Positions 18,363 to 26,179 of a stretch of 64,000 bases of DNA are shown here, piece by piece. The notes beneath the pieces are model-generated. The model did no database searches. It had not been told where the DNA came from and saw only the letters and a program-made list of their open reading frames with translations. Each line of letters opens with the position of its first letter. Position 1 is the first letter of the stretch. The DNA lies in the NCBI RefSeq assembly GCF_001590685.1, contig NZ_CP014616.1, forward strand, positions 1,797,001 to 1,861,000, written 5' to 3'. Both the position numbers and the translations under genes were made by a program. The stretch comes from Sporosarcina psychrophila (GTDB taxonomy: Bacteria; Bacillota; Bacilli; Bacillales_A; Planococcaceae).

Positions 18363-18391
18363 GTTTCATATTTTGTAGAATTAGGTATAAT
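18363..18391 (+). promoter_or_regulatory. Candidate promoter of the pilin gene
   Basis: The 126-base gap between pilC and the pilin gene contains a perfect -10 TATAAT (18386-18391) with only a weak -35 (GTTTCA, 17 bp upstream). An overlapping sigma-H-like arrangement, AGGTATA, spacer and GTAGAATAA, is also visible. Either would give the pilin gene its own strong transcript. Confidence 0.4.
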
Positions 18392-18437
18392 TAAGATGTA
18401 AGTAGAATAAGAAGATGAAAAAAGGGAGGAAATACAA

Positions 18438-18860
18438 ATGAAGAAACTTTTACAAAAACGATTGAACAATGAAAAAGGATTAACGCTAGTCGAGCTATTG
18501 GCTGTTATTGTTATTTTGGGGATTATTGCAGCGATTGCGGTGCCTTCGATTGGGAATATTATTCAGAGTTCTAGAGAAAAAGCAGTTATTGCTGATGCGC
18601 AAAATGTTCTGGCGGCGGCAAATTTGTACTTTATTGATAACCCTGACGCTACAACAGCATCTATTTCAGGTAACGATAATTTGATTCCCGAGTTTCTAGA
18701 TGACAAAGGTACTTTGGAAACAGCAACGGTAACAAAAACTTTGGCAGAAGGCGGAAATACGATTGATTTTTCAGGCAAAGCAGGAAAGAAAACTATATCT
18801 GGAAACCTTACGAAAGCTGGTCTTAAGAACTTCGACTTTGATAAAGTTGTAGCTCCCTAA
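18438..18860 (+). CDS. pilA: Major type IV pilin (prepilin)
   Basis: A 140-residue prepilin. The basic leader of 14 residues ends in KG, followed by LTLVELLAVIVILGIIAAIA, the classic type IVa signal with Glu5. The helix continues to about residue 60 (SREKAVIADAQNVLAAANLYF), and the small C-terminal domain has no cysteine pair. A strong GGGAGG ribosome binding site and a candidate private promoter fit the high expression expected of a major subunit. It sits between pilC and pilM, the usual place for the pilin gene in monoderm clusters. That it is the main rather than a minor subunit is inferred from position and ribosome binding site. Confidence 0.9.
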   Translation: MKKLLQKRLNNEKGLTLVELLAVIVILGIIAAIAVPSIGNIIQSSREKAVIADAQNVLAAANLYFIDNPDATTASISGNDNLIPEFLDDKGTLETATVTKTLAEGGNTIDFSGKAGKKTISGNLTKAGLKNFDFDKVVAP

Positions 18861-18925
18861 AGCTAGGTATAAACAAAATTGAACAGAATATTAATTTGTA
18901 TTTTATTTAGTTAGGAGCTGGTCCA

Positions 18926-19885
18926 ATGCCCATGTCCATATTCACTCGCCGCAAGCGCACAGAATCCATGACAATTGAAGAAGATGCAGTCCGGTTTGTT
19001 CGGCTGAAATCGGTTGATCCGCTCGTTATCGATGTTGCGGAGGAAGTTTCCCTTCCTCCGAACGTCGTTGTCGAGGGGAAGATTGTCGATTCCGAAACGC
19101 TTGCGACGATATTGGACGGGGCGATTGAACAGTGGGGAATCTCCAAACGATCCGTCCAATTCCTCGCCCCGGATCAATATGTTATTATCCGCAAAGTCCC
19201 ATACCCCGACGATGTCATGACGGACGAATTGAAAGGTCATTTCTTCATTGAGATTGGTTCGACACTCTATCTCCCGTTCGATGACCCTGTCTTTGATGTC
19301 GTCCCATACCTACCCAATACCGAAATGAATGAAGCGATTATTATTGCGTCAAAAGAAAGTGTACTAAGCCGTTATGAAGAGGTTTTGAAAGACGTGAAAT
19401 TAAATCCTGTAACGGCTGATATCACGCCACTTGCCTTATATCGTCTTGCCTATAGACAGCACTCATTCATGGGTAAAGAACATGTTCTGTTAGCTGATCT
19501 GAAAGATGGTAAACTGACGGTTTCTATTTTCCATGAGCATTTCCCACTCTTTATGCGACCAGTTGATTTGGAAAATTCGACGGATTTATCCGTTGTGACA
19601 GATATGACTGGTAAAGTGGGCAATGTTACGCCATTGACCATTGTGATGGAGCTAGAAAAACTCATTAATTTTTACCGCTATAATATGTGGAACGGTGCCG
19701 CTTCCATCACGCATCTTCTCGTGAATGGGGAGTACTCCCAAATGGATGCACTCCTTTCCGGAATCAGAGAACGGCTGAACGTCAAAGCAGATGTATTGGT
19801 TAAGGAGCCTTTACAACTTGCGACCGGGGAAGAGCTGCCAGCGCGCTTCAACCGAACAATCGGGTTGGCATTGAAAGAGGTGTAG
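18926..19885 (+). CDS. pilM: Type IV pilus assembly protein PilM
   Basis: A 319-residue cytoplasmic actin-fold protein of the PilM family that binds the N-terminus of PilN. Visible family features are the IEEDAVRFVRL beta strand near the N-terminus, the KVPYPDDVMTDELKGHFFIEIG region (about 90-112) corresponding to PilM's substrate-facing segment, ADITPLALYRL (about 164-174), and ELEKLINFYRYN near residue 245. The start ATG at 18926 follows TAGGAG. It is followed by pilN after two bases. Confidence 0.88.
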   Translation: MPMSIFTRRKRTESMTIEEDAVRFVRLKSVDPLVIDVAEEVSLPPNVVVEGKIVDSETLATILDGAIEQWGISKRSVQFLAPDQYVIIRKVPYPDDVMTDELKGHFFIEIGSTLYLPFDDPVFDVVPYLPNTEMNEAIIIASKESVLSRYEEVLKDVKLNPVTADITPLALYRLAYRQHSFMGKEHVLLADLKDGKLTVSIFHEHFPLFMRPVDLENSTDLSVVTDMTGKVGNVTPLTIVMELEKLINFYRYNMWNGAASITHLLVNGEYSQMDALLSGIRERLNVKADVLVKEPLQLATGEELPARFNRTIGLALKEV

Positions 19886-19887
19886 TC

Positions 19888-20520
19888 ATGTTAGTCGATA
19901 TTAATCTATTACCTGAAAAAGAGAAGGAGCGGTCGACGCTCCTCATCGCTGCACTGGCTATTCTAGGTGCAGCTGTTCTTTTATGGTTGGCTTTATTCAT
20001 GCTTTCTACTAGTTTAGCAAAAGAGACGGAAACGCTTGAGCAGCAGCTGATAGTCCTACAGCAAAGTCAGGAAGAAATCCGTTCTGAGCTCCAGCAAACT
20101 GATTCAGGTGACGAGAAAAAGTTGCTCGCATCGACTGTAGATTGGGCAGAGAACTATCAGTTTGATACAGTTCCTCTTTTACATGAACTTATAAATTTAT
20201 TGCCAGAACGTGGATTCTTCCAAACGTTTGATTTTACAGGTCCCAATTTGGCGACGGTTATAGTTCAATTCGACACAAAACCAGACAGTGCATATTATTA
20301 CACGCGATTAAAATCATCACAGGTCATATCAGAGATTCATCTTGATTCTGTGAAAGTTGAAAATGTATCGACTGAAGAAACTAGTCCAGCAACTGATGTT
20401 CTACCGCGTTATATGGCTACCTATTCAATCTTATTTACTGATCAACGGATTGCGGTCGAGGGGACAGCTGGAGTTGACGAGGCACAAAGTTCGGATGAGG
20501 GAGATGATACGAGTGACTAA
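19888..20520 (+). CDS. pilN: Type IV pilus assembly protein PilN
   Basis: A 210-residue bitopic protein. It starts with the conserved DINLLPEKEKER motif that docks into PilM, followed by a membrane helix (about 18-42), a coiled-coil segment rich in Glu and Gln (about 43-70) and a ferredoxin-like extracellular domain (about 85-180). The C-terminal tail is acidic. The ATG is two bases after the pilM stop, and the end overlaps the start of pilO. No PilP or PilQ gene is present, as expected in a cell with one membrane. Confidence 0.88.
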   Translation: MLVDINLLPEKEKERSTLLIAALAILGAAVLLWLALFMLSTSLAKETETLEQQLIVLQQSQEEIRSELQQTDSGDEKKLLASTVDWAENYQFDTVPLLHELINLLPERGFFQTFDFTGPNLATVIVQFDTKPDSAYYYTRLKSSQVISEIHLDSVKVENVSTEETSPATDVLPRYMATYSILFTDQRIAVEGTAGVDEAQSSDEGDDTSD

Positions 20521-21196
20521 TTTGACGAAACGCCAAAAAGAAATAGCCCTAGTCGTCCTCTCCGTTTTGTTATTCATTTCACTTGCAGCCTATTCTTATT
20601 TCAAAGTGTATGTACCTGTTAAAGATACGAATGAGCAGATGAAGCTCACGACTTCCAATGAGCGGGACGTGTTGTTTGCTCTTCGCAAGCAGTCCGCGGC
20701 TAAGGGGCAAACTGATACGACCAGTTCGCAGCCATTGCAGCGTAAAGTACCGTCAATGCCATTAGAAGATGCCGTACTTCTCCAAATTGGCAAAGCGGAA
20801 ATCAAATCGGGCATCCTAGTACAAGACATAACATTTGCGCAAGGCGAATTTATCATAGAAAATCCTGTTGAAAATGTTGAGAATGTTAACCAGTTGTTGA
20901 CTGAAGTAGTTCTTCAATCCGATTCGTACACGGGGATCGAAAAATTCGTCGATGAAATTGAGAAGATGGAGCGTATTTTTATCATTGATTCAATCAGTAT
21001 CAATGTACCTGTTGAAATTCGTGACCAGCAGCTGGACGAGGGACTGATAGAGATGACGGTGGCGTTTTCCGCTTTTTATCGTCCTGATTTAGTAGGTTTA
21101 CAGCACGAGGTCCCGAAAATAGATGCACCTCCGCCTAGTGAGAAAACCGATCCGACACCTTTCAATGATGGCGTGGAAGCAGGGGATACCAAGTGA
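20513..21196 (+). CDS. pilO: Type IV pilus assembly protein PilO
   Basis: A protein of about 227 residues with an N-terminal membrane helix (KEIALVVLSVLLFISLAAY), a short coiled coil, and an extracellular domain predicted to pair with PilN. The start is uncertain: GTG at 20513 has GAGGGAG nine bases upstream, whereas in-frame ATGs at 20504 and 20495 lie on or before that site. All overlap the end of pilN. The C-terminal 30 residues are rich in Pro and acidic residues. The stop codon overlaps the GTG of a decayed prepilin-peptidase copy. Confidence 0.82.
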   Translation: MTNLTKRQKEIALVVLSVLLFISLAAYSYFKVYVPVKDTNEQMKLTTSNERDVLFALRKQSAAKGQTDTTSSQPLQRKVPSMPLEDAVLLQIGKAEIKSGILVQDITFAQGEFIIENPVENVENVNQLLTEVVLQSDSYTGIEKFVDEIEKMERIFIIDSISINVPVEIRDQQLDEGLIEMTVAFSAFYRPDLVGLQHEVPKIDAPPPSEKTDPTPFNDGVEAGDTK

Positions 21197-21366
21197 CGAT
21201 TGTAATCACAAGTCTATTTTTCGTTTCCTTCTTCAACGTTGTTGGCCACGAGTTCCTAAAAAAAGAATCAATTGTGTCACCGCCTTCCCCTTGCACGACA
21301 TTTGACCGTAACCTGGAGCCTCTGGACTTTGTGCCAAACTTTTCTTTGCAACTCTATTCTGAATAG
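21193..21366 (+). pseudogene. Decayed N-terminal fragment of prepilin peptidase
   Basis: A 57-codon frame starting with GTG that overlaps the pilO stop (GTGA). Its translation matches the first 60-odd residues of the intact PilD at 23083: shared IVI, SFFNVVG, KKESIVSPPS, a CT pair, LD and FS, roughly 30 identical positions by eye, with about six residues deleted in the first helix. The second cysteine of the first CxxC zinc pair is lost (CTTF instead of CTVC), and a TAG ends the frame before the second CxxC. Codon-level divergence argues against an assembly duplicate. It is most likely a relic of an older pilO-pilD junction. Confidence 0.8.
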
Positions 21367-21375
21367 CAGTATAAT
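21346..21375 (+). promoter_or_regulatory. Candidate promoter of the third diguanylate cyclase
   Basis: TTGCAA (21346-21351), an 18-bp spacer and TATAAT (21370-21375) lie at the end of the pilD relic and about 100 bases before the cyclase start. Confidence 0.55.
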
Positions 21376-21477
21376 TTTAACCTGTTGGTGCGTAGCACTG
21401 CGAGGTTCCACAACAGTCTGGGGGAAATCAAAACGATTTCTCCTTTTAGGTTCTATAAGCAGAAAGAGGTGGAACAA

Positions 21478-23070
21478 TTGCCTACTCAACAACTTGTAAT
21501 CTATCTATTAGTATATATGGTTCCTGCCTTGATAATTTTTGGAATAGGCTGTATGGTGTTGGCGCAAAGCCCTCGACGTTTGGAACATAAGTTAATGGTG
21601 GCATTTAGTTTTACGTATTGTCTGCTGTATCTTGAAGAATTTATTCGACATTTATTACCATTGTCTTCTAGTGTGTGGATGATTGGTGTATTTTTTTACC
21701 AAATCAGGTTATTAACGACCACCATTTTATTCCACTTTCTTATACATATGACGAAAATTCACAAGCATTATCGCATTCCCTTCTATCCATATCTGATTTA
21801 CGTTCCTATCGCAATCGTTGTCATTTTAACGATGATGAATGTCAATGTCGTGGATGAAATTGAATTTATTCAAACGGGCATTTGGTACTCACCGATTTTT
21901 AATAAAACCTATTATATGAAACTGATCCTTTCAACTGTAATAATTGTTCTTATGATAGTCACTTTAAGGAATGGGATGAACCGCGCGACTTCGTTGAGAA
22001 AACGTAAATCCATTCAGTTTTTACTGGTTGGAATGATAAGTATGCTCATTTTGACAGTCATTTTAGGTTATCCGAATTATGGTAGGTTCTTACCCCCGCA
22101 TCCTTATCTACTATCTGGTATTGTGTTTTCCGCTTTCCTATCTATTTCCGTTTTGCGTTTTCAGTTACTACCTTCCGTCTCGAGAAGATATAAAGAATTG
22201 TTCAACTTAAGTCCGGTATCCATCATCATTACGAATGATCAGTGGGAAGTATTGGAGTTCAATGACAATGCGGCTATAGAGCTTGGATCTCAAATTAAAG
22301 AAGGTTTCATTTTAATCGATTATTTTAGAGTGACAGAGAATAAACAGCAACTTCTTCGACTCAGTGAGCGGTTGAAAAAAGAAGTAACAATCAGAGATTA
22401 CCTCATAAAAATTATGAACCCAGCCAAGGATGAAACCCTGTATTTTTCGCTGGATGCCTCGATAGTGAGAGTGGATGAGGATGTCTTTTATTATTTGATT
22501 TGGCGTAATGTGACCGATGAATTGGAAAGTAAGCAGCTAGTAGAGCGCTTAGCCTATCATGATGCACTCACTAATATTTCCAACCGAGCGTATTTCGTTA
22601 CTGAAGTAAAGGACAGATTAAAATCCTTGCCTGTTCAGTCAACGAATGGGACGGCGGTTGTGCTTATTGACTTAAATCGATTCAAAGTGATCAATGATAC
22701 ATATGGACATGCTGTCGGTGATCAAGTGCTGAAGCATACAGCATCCATTTTGATGAAAATAACACGGGGAAGTGACATTGTCGCCCGTTTTGGCGGTGAT
22801 GAGTTCGTCATTTTCCTGGAGGAATACCCAACGGCTCAAGCGGTGGATGACTGGGTGGATGTTTTACGAGAGGAATTCGCAACCAATCCGTTTGTTGGAA
22901 ATGCCTTAGTGTTGGAAATTGAGCCAAGTATCGGGGTTGCTTTTTATTCAATTGAGGCAAGCCAATTCGACGAGCTATTTCAATTGGCCGATGTGAGAAT
23001 GTATGAAGATAAGGAAAAGTCTAGAAGGACGCGAAGGGCGCTCCAAATAGACCCAGTAGATAAACAGTAG
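21478..23070 (+). CDS. Seven-helix PAS-GGDEF diguanylate cyclase inside the pilus locus
   Basis: A 530-residue protein. The N-terminal half (about 8-225) has seven hydrophobic segments like the N-terminal module of some histidine kinases, followed by a PAS-like domain (about 240-345). The GGDEF domain (about 360-515) has DALTNISNRAYF, LIDLNRFK and an intact GGDEF near residue 439. RGSD lies five residues before GGDEF, a canonical RxxD inhibitory site, unlike the two tandem cyclases upstream. TTG at 21478 is chosen because AGAGGTGG lies five bases upstream; an in-frame TTG at 21385 would start almost at the predicted transcription start. It stands between a pilD relic and pilD, which suggests later insertion. 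Confidence 0.88.
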   Translation: MPTQQLVIYLLVYMVPALIIFGIGCMVLAQSPRRLEHKLMVAFSFTYCLLYLEEFIRHLLPLSSSVWMIGVFFYQIRLLTTTILFHFLIHMTKIHKHYRIPFYPYLIYVPIAIVVILTMMNVNVVDEIEFIQTGIWYSPIFNKTYYMKLILSTVIIVLMIVTLRNGMNRATSLRKRKSIQFLLVGMISMLILTVILGYPNYGRFLPPHPYLLSGIVFSAFLSISVLRFQLLPSVSRRYKELFNLSPVSIIITNDQWEVLEFNDNAAIELGSQIKEGFILIDYFRVTENKQQLLRLSERLKKEVTIRDYLIKIMNPAKDETLYFSLDASIVRVDEDVFYYLIWRNVTDELESKQLVERLAYHDALTNISNRAYFVTEVKDRLKSLPVQSTNGTAVVLIDLNRFKVINDTYGHAVGDQVLKHTASILMKITRGSDIVARFGGDEFVIFLEEYPTAQAVDDWVDVLREEFATNPFVGNALVLEIEPSIGVAFYSIEASQFDELFQLADVRMYEDKEKSRRTRRALQIDPVDKQ

Positions 23071-23082
23071 AAGGAGAATTGC

Positions 23083-23838
23083 ATGGGAATTGTTATTGGT
23101 GTTTTCTTTTTCCTATACGGTATTGTATTAGGATCATTTTTCAATGTTGTCGGATTGCGTGTGCCGAAAAAGGAGTCGATTGTTTCGCCTCCTTCACATT
23201 GCACCGTCTGTAATCGGAAATTAGGCGTTCTAGATCTTATTCCAGTCTTTTCTTATCTGTTTTTAAAAGGGAAATGTAGGGGATGTGGTACGAGAATTAG
23301 CCCGATTTATCCAATCATGGAGCTGGTGACGGGGATTTTATTTGTGTTAAGTTACGCAATGCTCGGATTCAGTGGCGAATTAATCATCGCAATTTTATTC
23401 ATGTCGCTTCTTGTCATCATTACAGTATCGGACATCGCGTATATGCTTATCCCTAATAAGGTATTGCTACCGTTCGCTATAGTGCTTATCGGACTGCGGT
23501 TAGCCATTCCCCTTGAACCTTGGTGGGATAGCTTCCTTGGGGCTATAGTGGGCTTTGGAGTACTCTATCTCATCGCTGTTGTGTCGAAAGGTGGCATGGG
23601 TGGCGGGGACATCAAGTTGTTTTTCGTTATCGGTCTTGTGTTGGGTACGACGAATACACTTGTGACACTGTTTTTAGCGGCGTTCATCGGGTCTATTGTT
23701 GGGCTTATCGTGTTAAAACGGACAGGGCAAGGACGAAAAACACCAATCCCATTTGGTCCCTCGATTGCAGTGGCTGCTGTTATCTCTTATTTCTGGGGAG
23801 CTGATTTTGTCGGTTGGTATGGCAATCTATTCTATTAA
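23083..23838 (+). CDS. pilD: Prepilin peptidase / N-methyltransferase
   Basis: A 251-residue polytopic aspartic protease that cleaves the Gly-containing leaders of prepilins and methylates the new N-terminus. The N-terminal cytoplasmic loop has two zinc CxxC pairs, CTVC and CRGC. The two catalytic aspartates are in SDIAYMLIPN (about residue 123) and the GxGD motif GGGDIK (about residue 180). About eight membrane helices are visible. It is the positional counterpart of Bacillus comC (folC-comC-spoIIB-maf order) and must serve the four prepilins here, and possibly competence pseudopilins elsewhere. The start ATG follows AGAAGGAGA. A terminator follows. Confidence 0.95.
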   Translation: MGIVIGVFFFLYGIVLGSFFNVVGLRVPKKESIVSPPSHCTVCNRKLGVLDLIPVFSYLFLKGKCRGCGTRISPIYPIMELVTGILFVLSYAMLGFSGELIIAILFMSLLVIITVSDIAYMLIPNKVLLPFAIVLIGLRLAIPLEPWWDSFLGAIVGFGVLYLIAVVSKGGMGGGDIKLFFVIGLVLGTTNTLVTLFLAAFIGSIVGLIVLKRTGQGRKTPIPFGPSIAVAAVISYFWGADFVGWYGNLFY

Positions 23839-23854
23839 GTCGATAAATTTATTG

Positions 23855-23884
23855 GAACAAGGCGACATACGTCTTGTTCTTTTT
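23855..23884 (+). terminator. Terminator after pilD
   Basis: GAACAAGGCG pairs with CGTCTTGTTC around a five-base loop, followed by TTTTT. Confidence 0.88.
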
Positions 23885-23987
23885 CATGTCCACTCTGATA
23901 CGGTTAACTATAAAAGTACCTTGGTTAGGGCAGACTTATGCCCCAAGCAACTAGGCGCTAGATAAACTTAAAACGGGGTGGTCAGCA

Positions 23988-24635
23988 ATGAAATTCGGAA
24001 AACGTTACTCGAAAGGGACAGTTTTCATGGCGATGCTTCACGGTGTCCTCATAGGTGTCGCAGCTGTTGCAGTGATTGGTCTACTACTTGCTGGGACTAA
24101 AGGGAAAGACGATGTAAAGACCAGCGGCAAAGAATTAGCCGCATCGGGTCCAGCACCTGTTGAAAATTCAGCAAAGCCTGATGAAGAGCCGTTACAATTA
24201 TTTGCAAAACAGCATGGAGCATTCTCGTCCTCGGAATCTGCAACTCTATTTATTGCAGAAGATCCAACTCTATCGAAAGCGGCCGTTATAAAGGCGGCCG
24301 ATAAATACTTAGTTTGGACCGCTGTTGGATTGACGGAAAATGAGATTGATTCTAGTGAGTCTGAAGGTACTTATCGGAAAACATTCAGGGCAGATACCTC
24401 ATCCTGCGGGGCAATCGGTGCAGGGAAATTGCGTGAGGTCCTCATGCAAACAGAAATAGCCAAAATTAATAATTTGGACGAAACTACAAAGGAGGGGAAA
24501 GATGATGATAAGACAAAAGGTTTTTACAAGAATATTACCACCATTACAACATTTACGAAGGATTTACGTGTCGTTAGATTGCTTCTTCTTTCCCAGTATT
24601 CACATACAGAAAACTGCGTTAAAATCACTTTTTGA
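23988..24635 (+). CDS. SpoIIB-like SPOR-domain membrane protein (putative)
   Basis: A 215-residue bitopic protein with a basic N-terminus, one membrane helix (about 13-36), a Pro/Glu linker and a region (about 66-140) resembling a SPOR domain: LQLFAKQHGAFSSSESA, then a conserved YLVWTAVGLTENE strand. SPOR domains bind glycan strands at division septa. It lies exactly where Bacillus has spoIIB (between comC and maf), a gene for septal wall thinning and engulfment, but it is shorter than SpoIIB (about 330). The C-terminal 25 residues look unlike the rest, so a late frameshift is possible. The identification rests mostly on position plus the SPOR-like segment. Confidence 0.65.
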   Translation: MKFGKRYSKGTVFMAMLHGVLIGVAAVAVIGLLLAGTKGKDDVKTSGKELAASGPAPVENSAKPDEEPLQLFAKQHGAFSSSESATLFIAEDPTLSKAAVIKAADKYLVWTAVGLTENEIDSSESEGTYRKTFRADTSSCGAIGAGKLREVLMQTEIAKINNLDETTKEGKDDDKTKGFYKNITTITTFTKDLRVVRLLLLSQYSHTENCVKITF

Positions 24636-24730
24636 GGCTTGAAAAGGGGACGGATTTGAGTTGTGAGGATTTTGAGACAATTTTCACAAATCCTTTTATC
24701 CAGTATGATTGGCTAAAGGGGGAATTACTA

Positions 24731-25345
24731 ATGAAATTTACAGTTGTTAAACCAGTTATTCTAGCTTCAGCATCTCCGCGCAGGAAAGAAATTCTAAGTT
24801 TGCTTGGCTTCCCGTTTACAGTCGTGCCAAGCAATGTGGCTGAGGATTTAGCTGTAGAAAATGACGATTTTGAAGGCTATGCACGGCAACTTGCCGCGAT
24901 GAAAACGCAGGCAGTAGCGAATGAAGAACAGGGTTCTATCGTAATCGGAGCGGATACGATTGTTGTGTATAAAGGGAAATTATATTCGAAACCAGAAAGT
25001 AAAGAACAAGCGCGAGCATTTTTAGAAGAGCTTTCAGGGAAAACGCATTCAGTTATAACAGGCGTTGGGGTATTTACGGATGATAAGATATGTACATTTT
25101 CCGTCCAGACAAAAGTTACTTTTCGTGAACTTGACGATATGTTGATTAATGCATATGTGGAATCCGGTGATCCAATGGACAAGGCTGGCGGATACGGTAT
25201 TCAGACGGCTGGCGCATTATTGGTGGATAAAATTGATGGTGATTACTACAATGTTATGGGATTGCCAATTGCGAAGTTAACTGAGTATATGCGGAAGCTG
25301 GGCTTTATGGAATTGAATGGTGGTGTATCATTCATTGACAATTGA
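24731..25345 (+). CDS. maf: Maf-type nucleoside triphosphate pyrophosphatase
   Basis: A 204-residue house-cleaning pyrophosphatase that hydrolyses dTTP/UTP and modified nucleotides; in Bacillus it is also linked to septation control. It has the Maf signature SASPRRKEIL (about residues 13-22), the catalytic acid in IGADTIVV (about 71-78), and the KPESKEQARAFL and GGYGIQ motifs. ATG at 24731 follows AGGGGGAA. It overlaps the start of radC by 29 bases. Confidence 0.94.
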   Translation: MKFTVVKPVILASASPRRKEILSLLGFPFTVVPSNVAEDLAVENDDFEGYARQLAAMKTQAVANEEQGSIVIGADTIVVYKGKLYSKPESKEQARAFLEELSGKTHSVITGVGVFTDDKICTFSVQTKVTFRELDDMLINAYVESGDPMDKAGGYGIQTAGALLVDKIDGDYYNVMGLPIAKLTEYMRKLGFMELNGGVSFIDN

Positions 25346-26033
25346 TCTTCAGCCCAAAATGATGATTCGCGATGTACATATTGCGGACAGGCCACGTGAA
25401 CGACTCATTAGACAAGGTGCGGAAAGTTTGTCCAATCAAGAGCTGATTGCGATATTGTTGCGCACAGGTACAAAACAGGAATCTGTTCTTGTTCTTGCTA
25501 ACCGAATCTTATCCTCATTCGATAAAATCCAAGACTTGAAAGACGCTACTATTGAAGAATTGATGCTGGTAAAAGGAGTCGGTAAGGCGAAGGCGGTCCA
25601 AATCCTTGCTGCCGCAGAGATTGGCAAGCGGATGTATCGTAAGCATTCAGAGGGGCGATACACGATAAGGTCTCCGGAAGATGCAGCTGCCTATTTAATG
25701 ACGGATATGGCCTCACTCAATCAAGAGCATTTCGTAGTGCTCTTTTTGAATGTTAAAAATGAAGTCCTTCATAAACAGACTATTTTTATCGGTAGCCTCA
25801 ACTCCAGCATAGTTCATCCGCGTGAAATTTTTCGCGAAGCAGTAAAGCGGTCTGCCGCGTCAATAGTAGTTGCGCATAATCATCCGAGTGGAAACCCCTC
25901 ACCATCTCCAGAAGATATCGAAGTAACGAAAAGATTAATTGAAGCGGGTTCGATTATGGGCATCGAAGTTCTCGACCACGTTATCATTGGAGATCACCAG
26001 TTTTTAAGCCTGAAAGAGAAGGGTTATATGTAA
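25317..26033 (+). CDS. radC: RadC-family JAB-domain protein
   Basis: A 238-residue protein with an N-terminal helix-hairpin-helix region (ELMLVKGVGKAKAVQI, about 82-97) and a C-terminal JAB1/MPN-like metalloprotease fold with the motif HNHPSGNPSPSPED (about 189-202). The true biochemical role is not established; the historical repair assignment is doubtful. The start is uncertain: ATG at 25317 overlaps maf and gives a family-like length, while ATGs at 25359 and 25362 lack a ribosome binding site. It sits in the conserved maf-radC-mreB order. Confidence 0.92.
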   Translation: MVVYHSLTIDLQPKMMIRDVHIADRPRERLIRQGAESLSNQELIAILLRTGTKQESVLVLANRILSSFDKIQDLKDATIEELMLVKGVGKAKAVQILAAAEIGKRMYRKHSEGRYTIRSPEDAAAYLMTDMASLNQEHFVVLFLNVKNEVLHKQTIFIGSLNSSIVHPREIFREAVKRSAASIVVAHNHPSGNPSPSPEDIEVTKRLIEAGSIMGIEVLDHVIIGDHQFLSLKEKGYM

Positions 26034-26115
26034 ATTTATTCTGAAATAATGCTTCGAATGGCACGAAAAATGAATAAGGGTACATGTGACGCTGTGAATT
26101 TGCTCTTCTATCCGT

Positions 26116-26121
26116 TATACT
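26116..26121 (+). promoter_or_regulatory. Candidate -10 element of the mreBCD operon
   Basis: TATACT lies about 60 bases before mreB in a 146-base intergenic region. The -35 position (TGTGAA) is weak. Confidence 0.35.
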
Positions 26122-26179
26122 ATGGTGTATGATTTCATGAATGCCGTAATTAACGGTTTAGCAGAAAGGAAGAACACAA

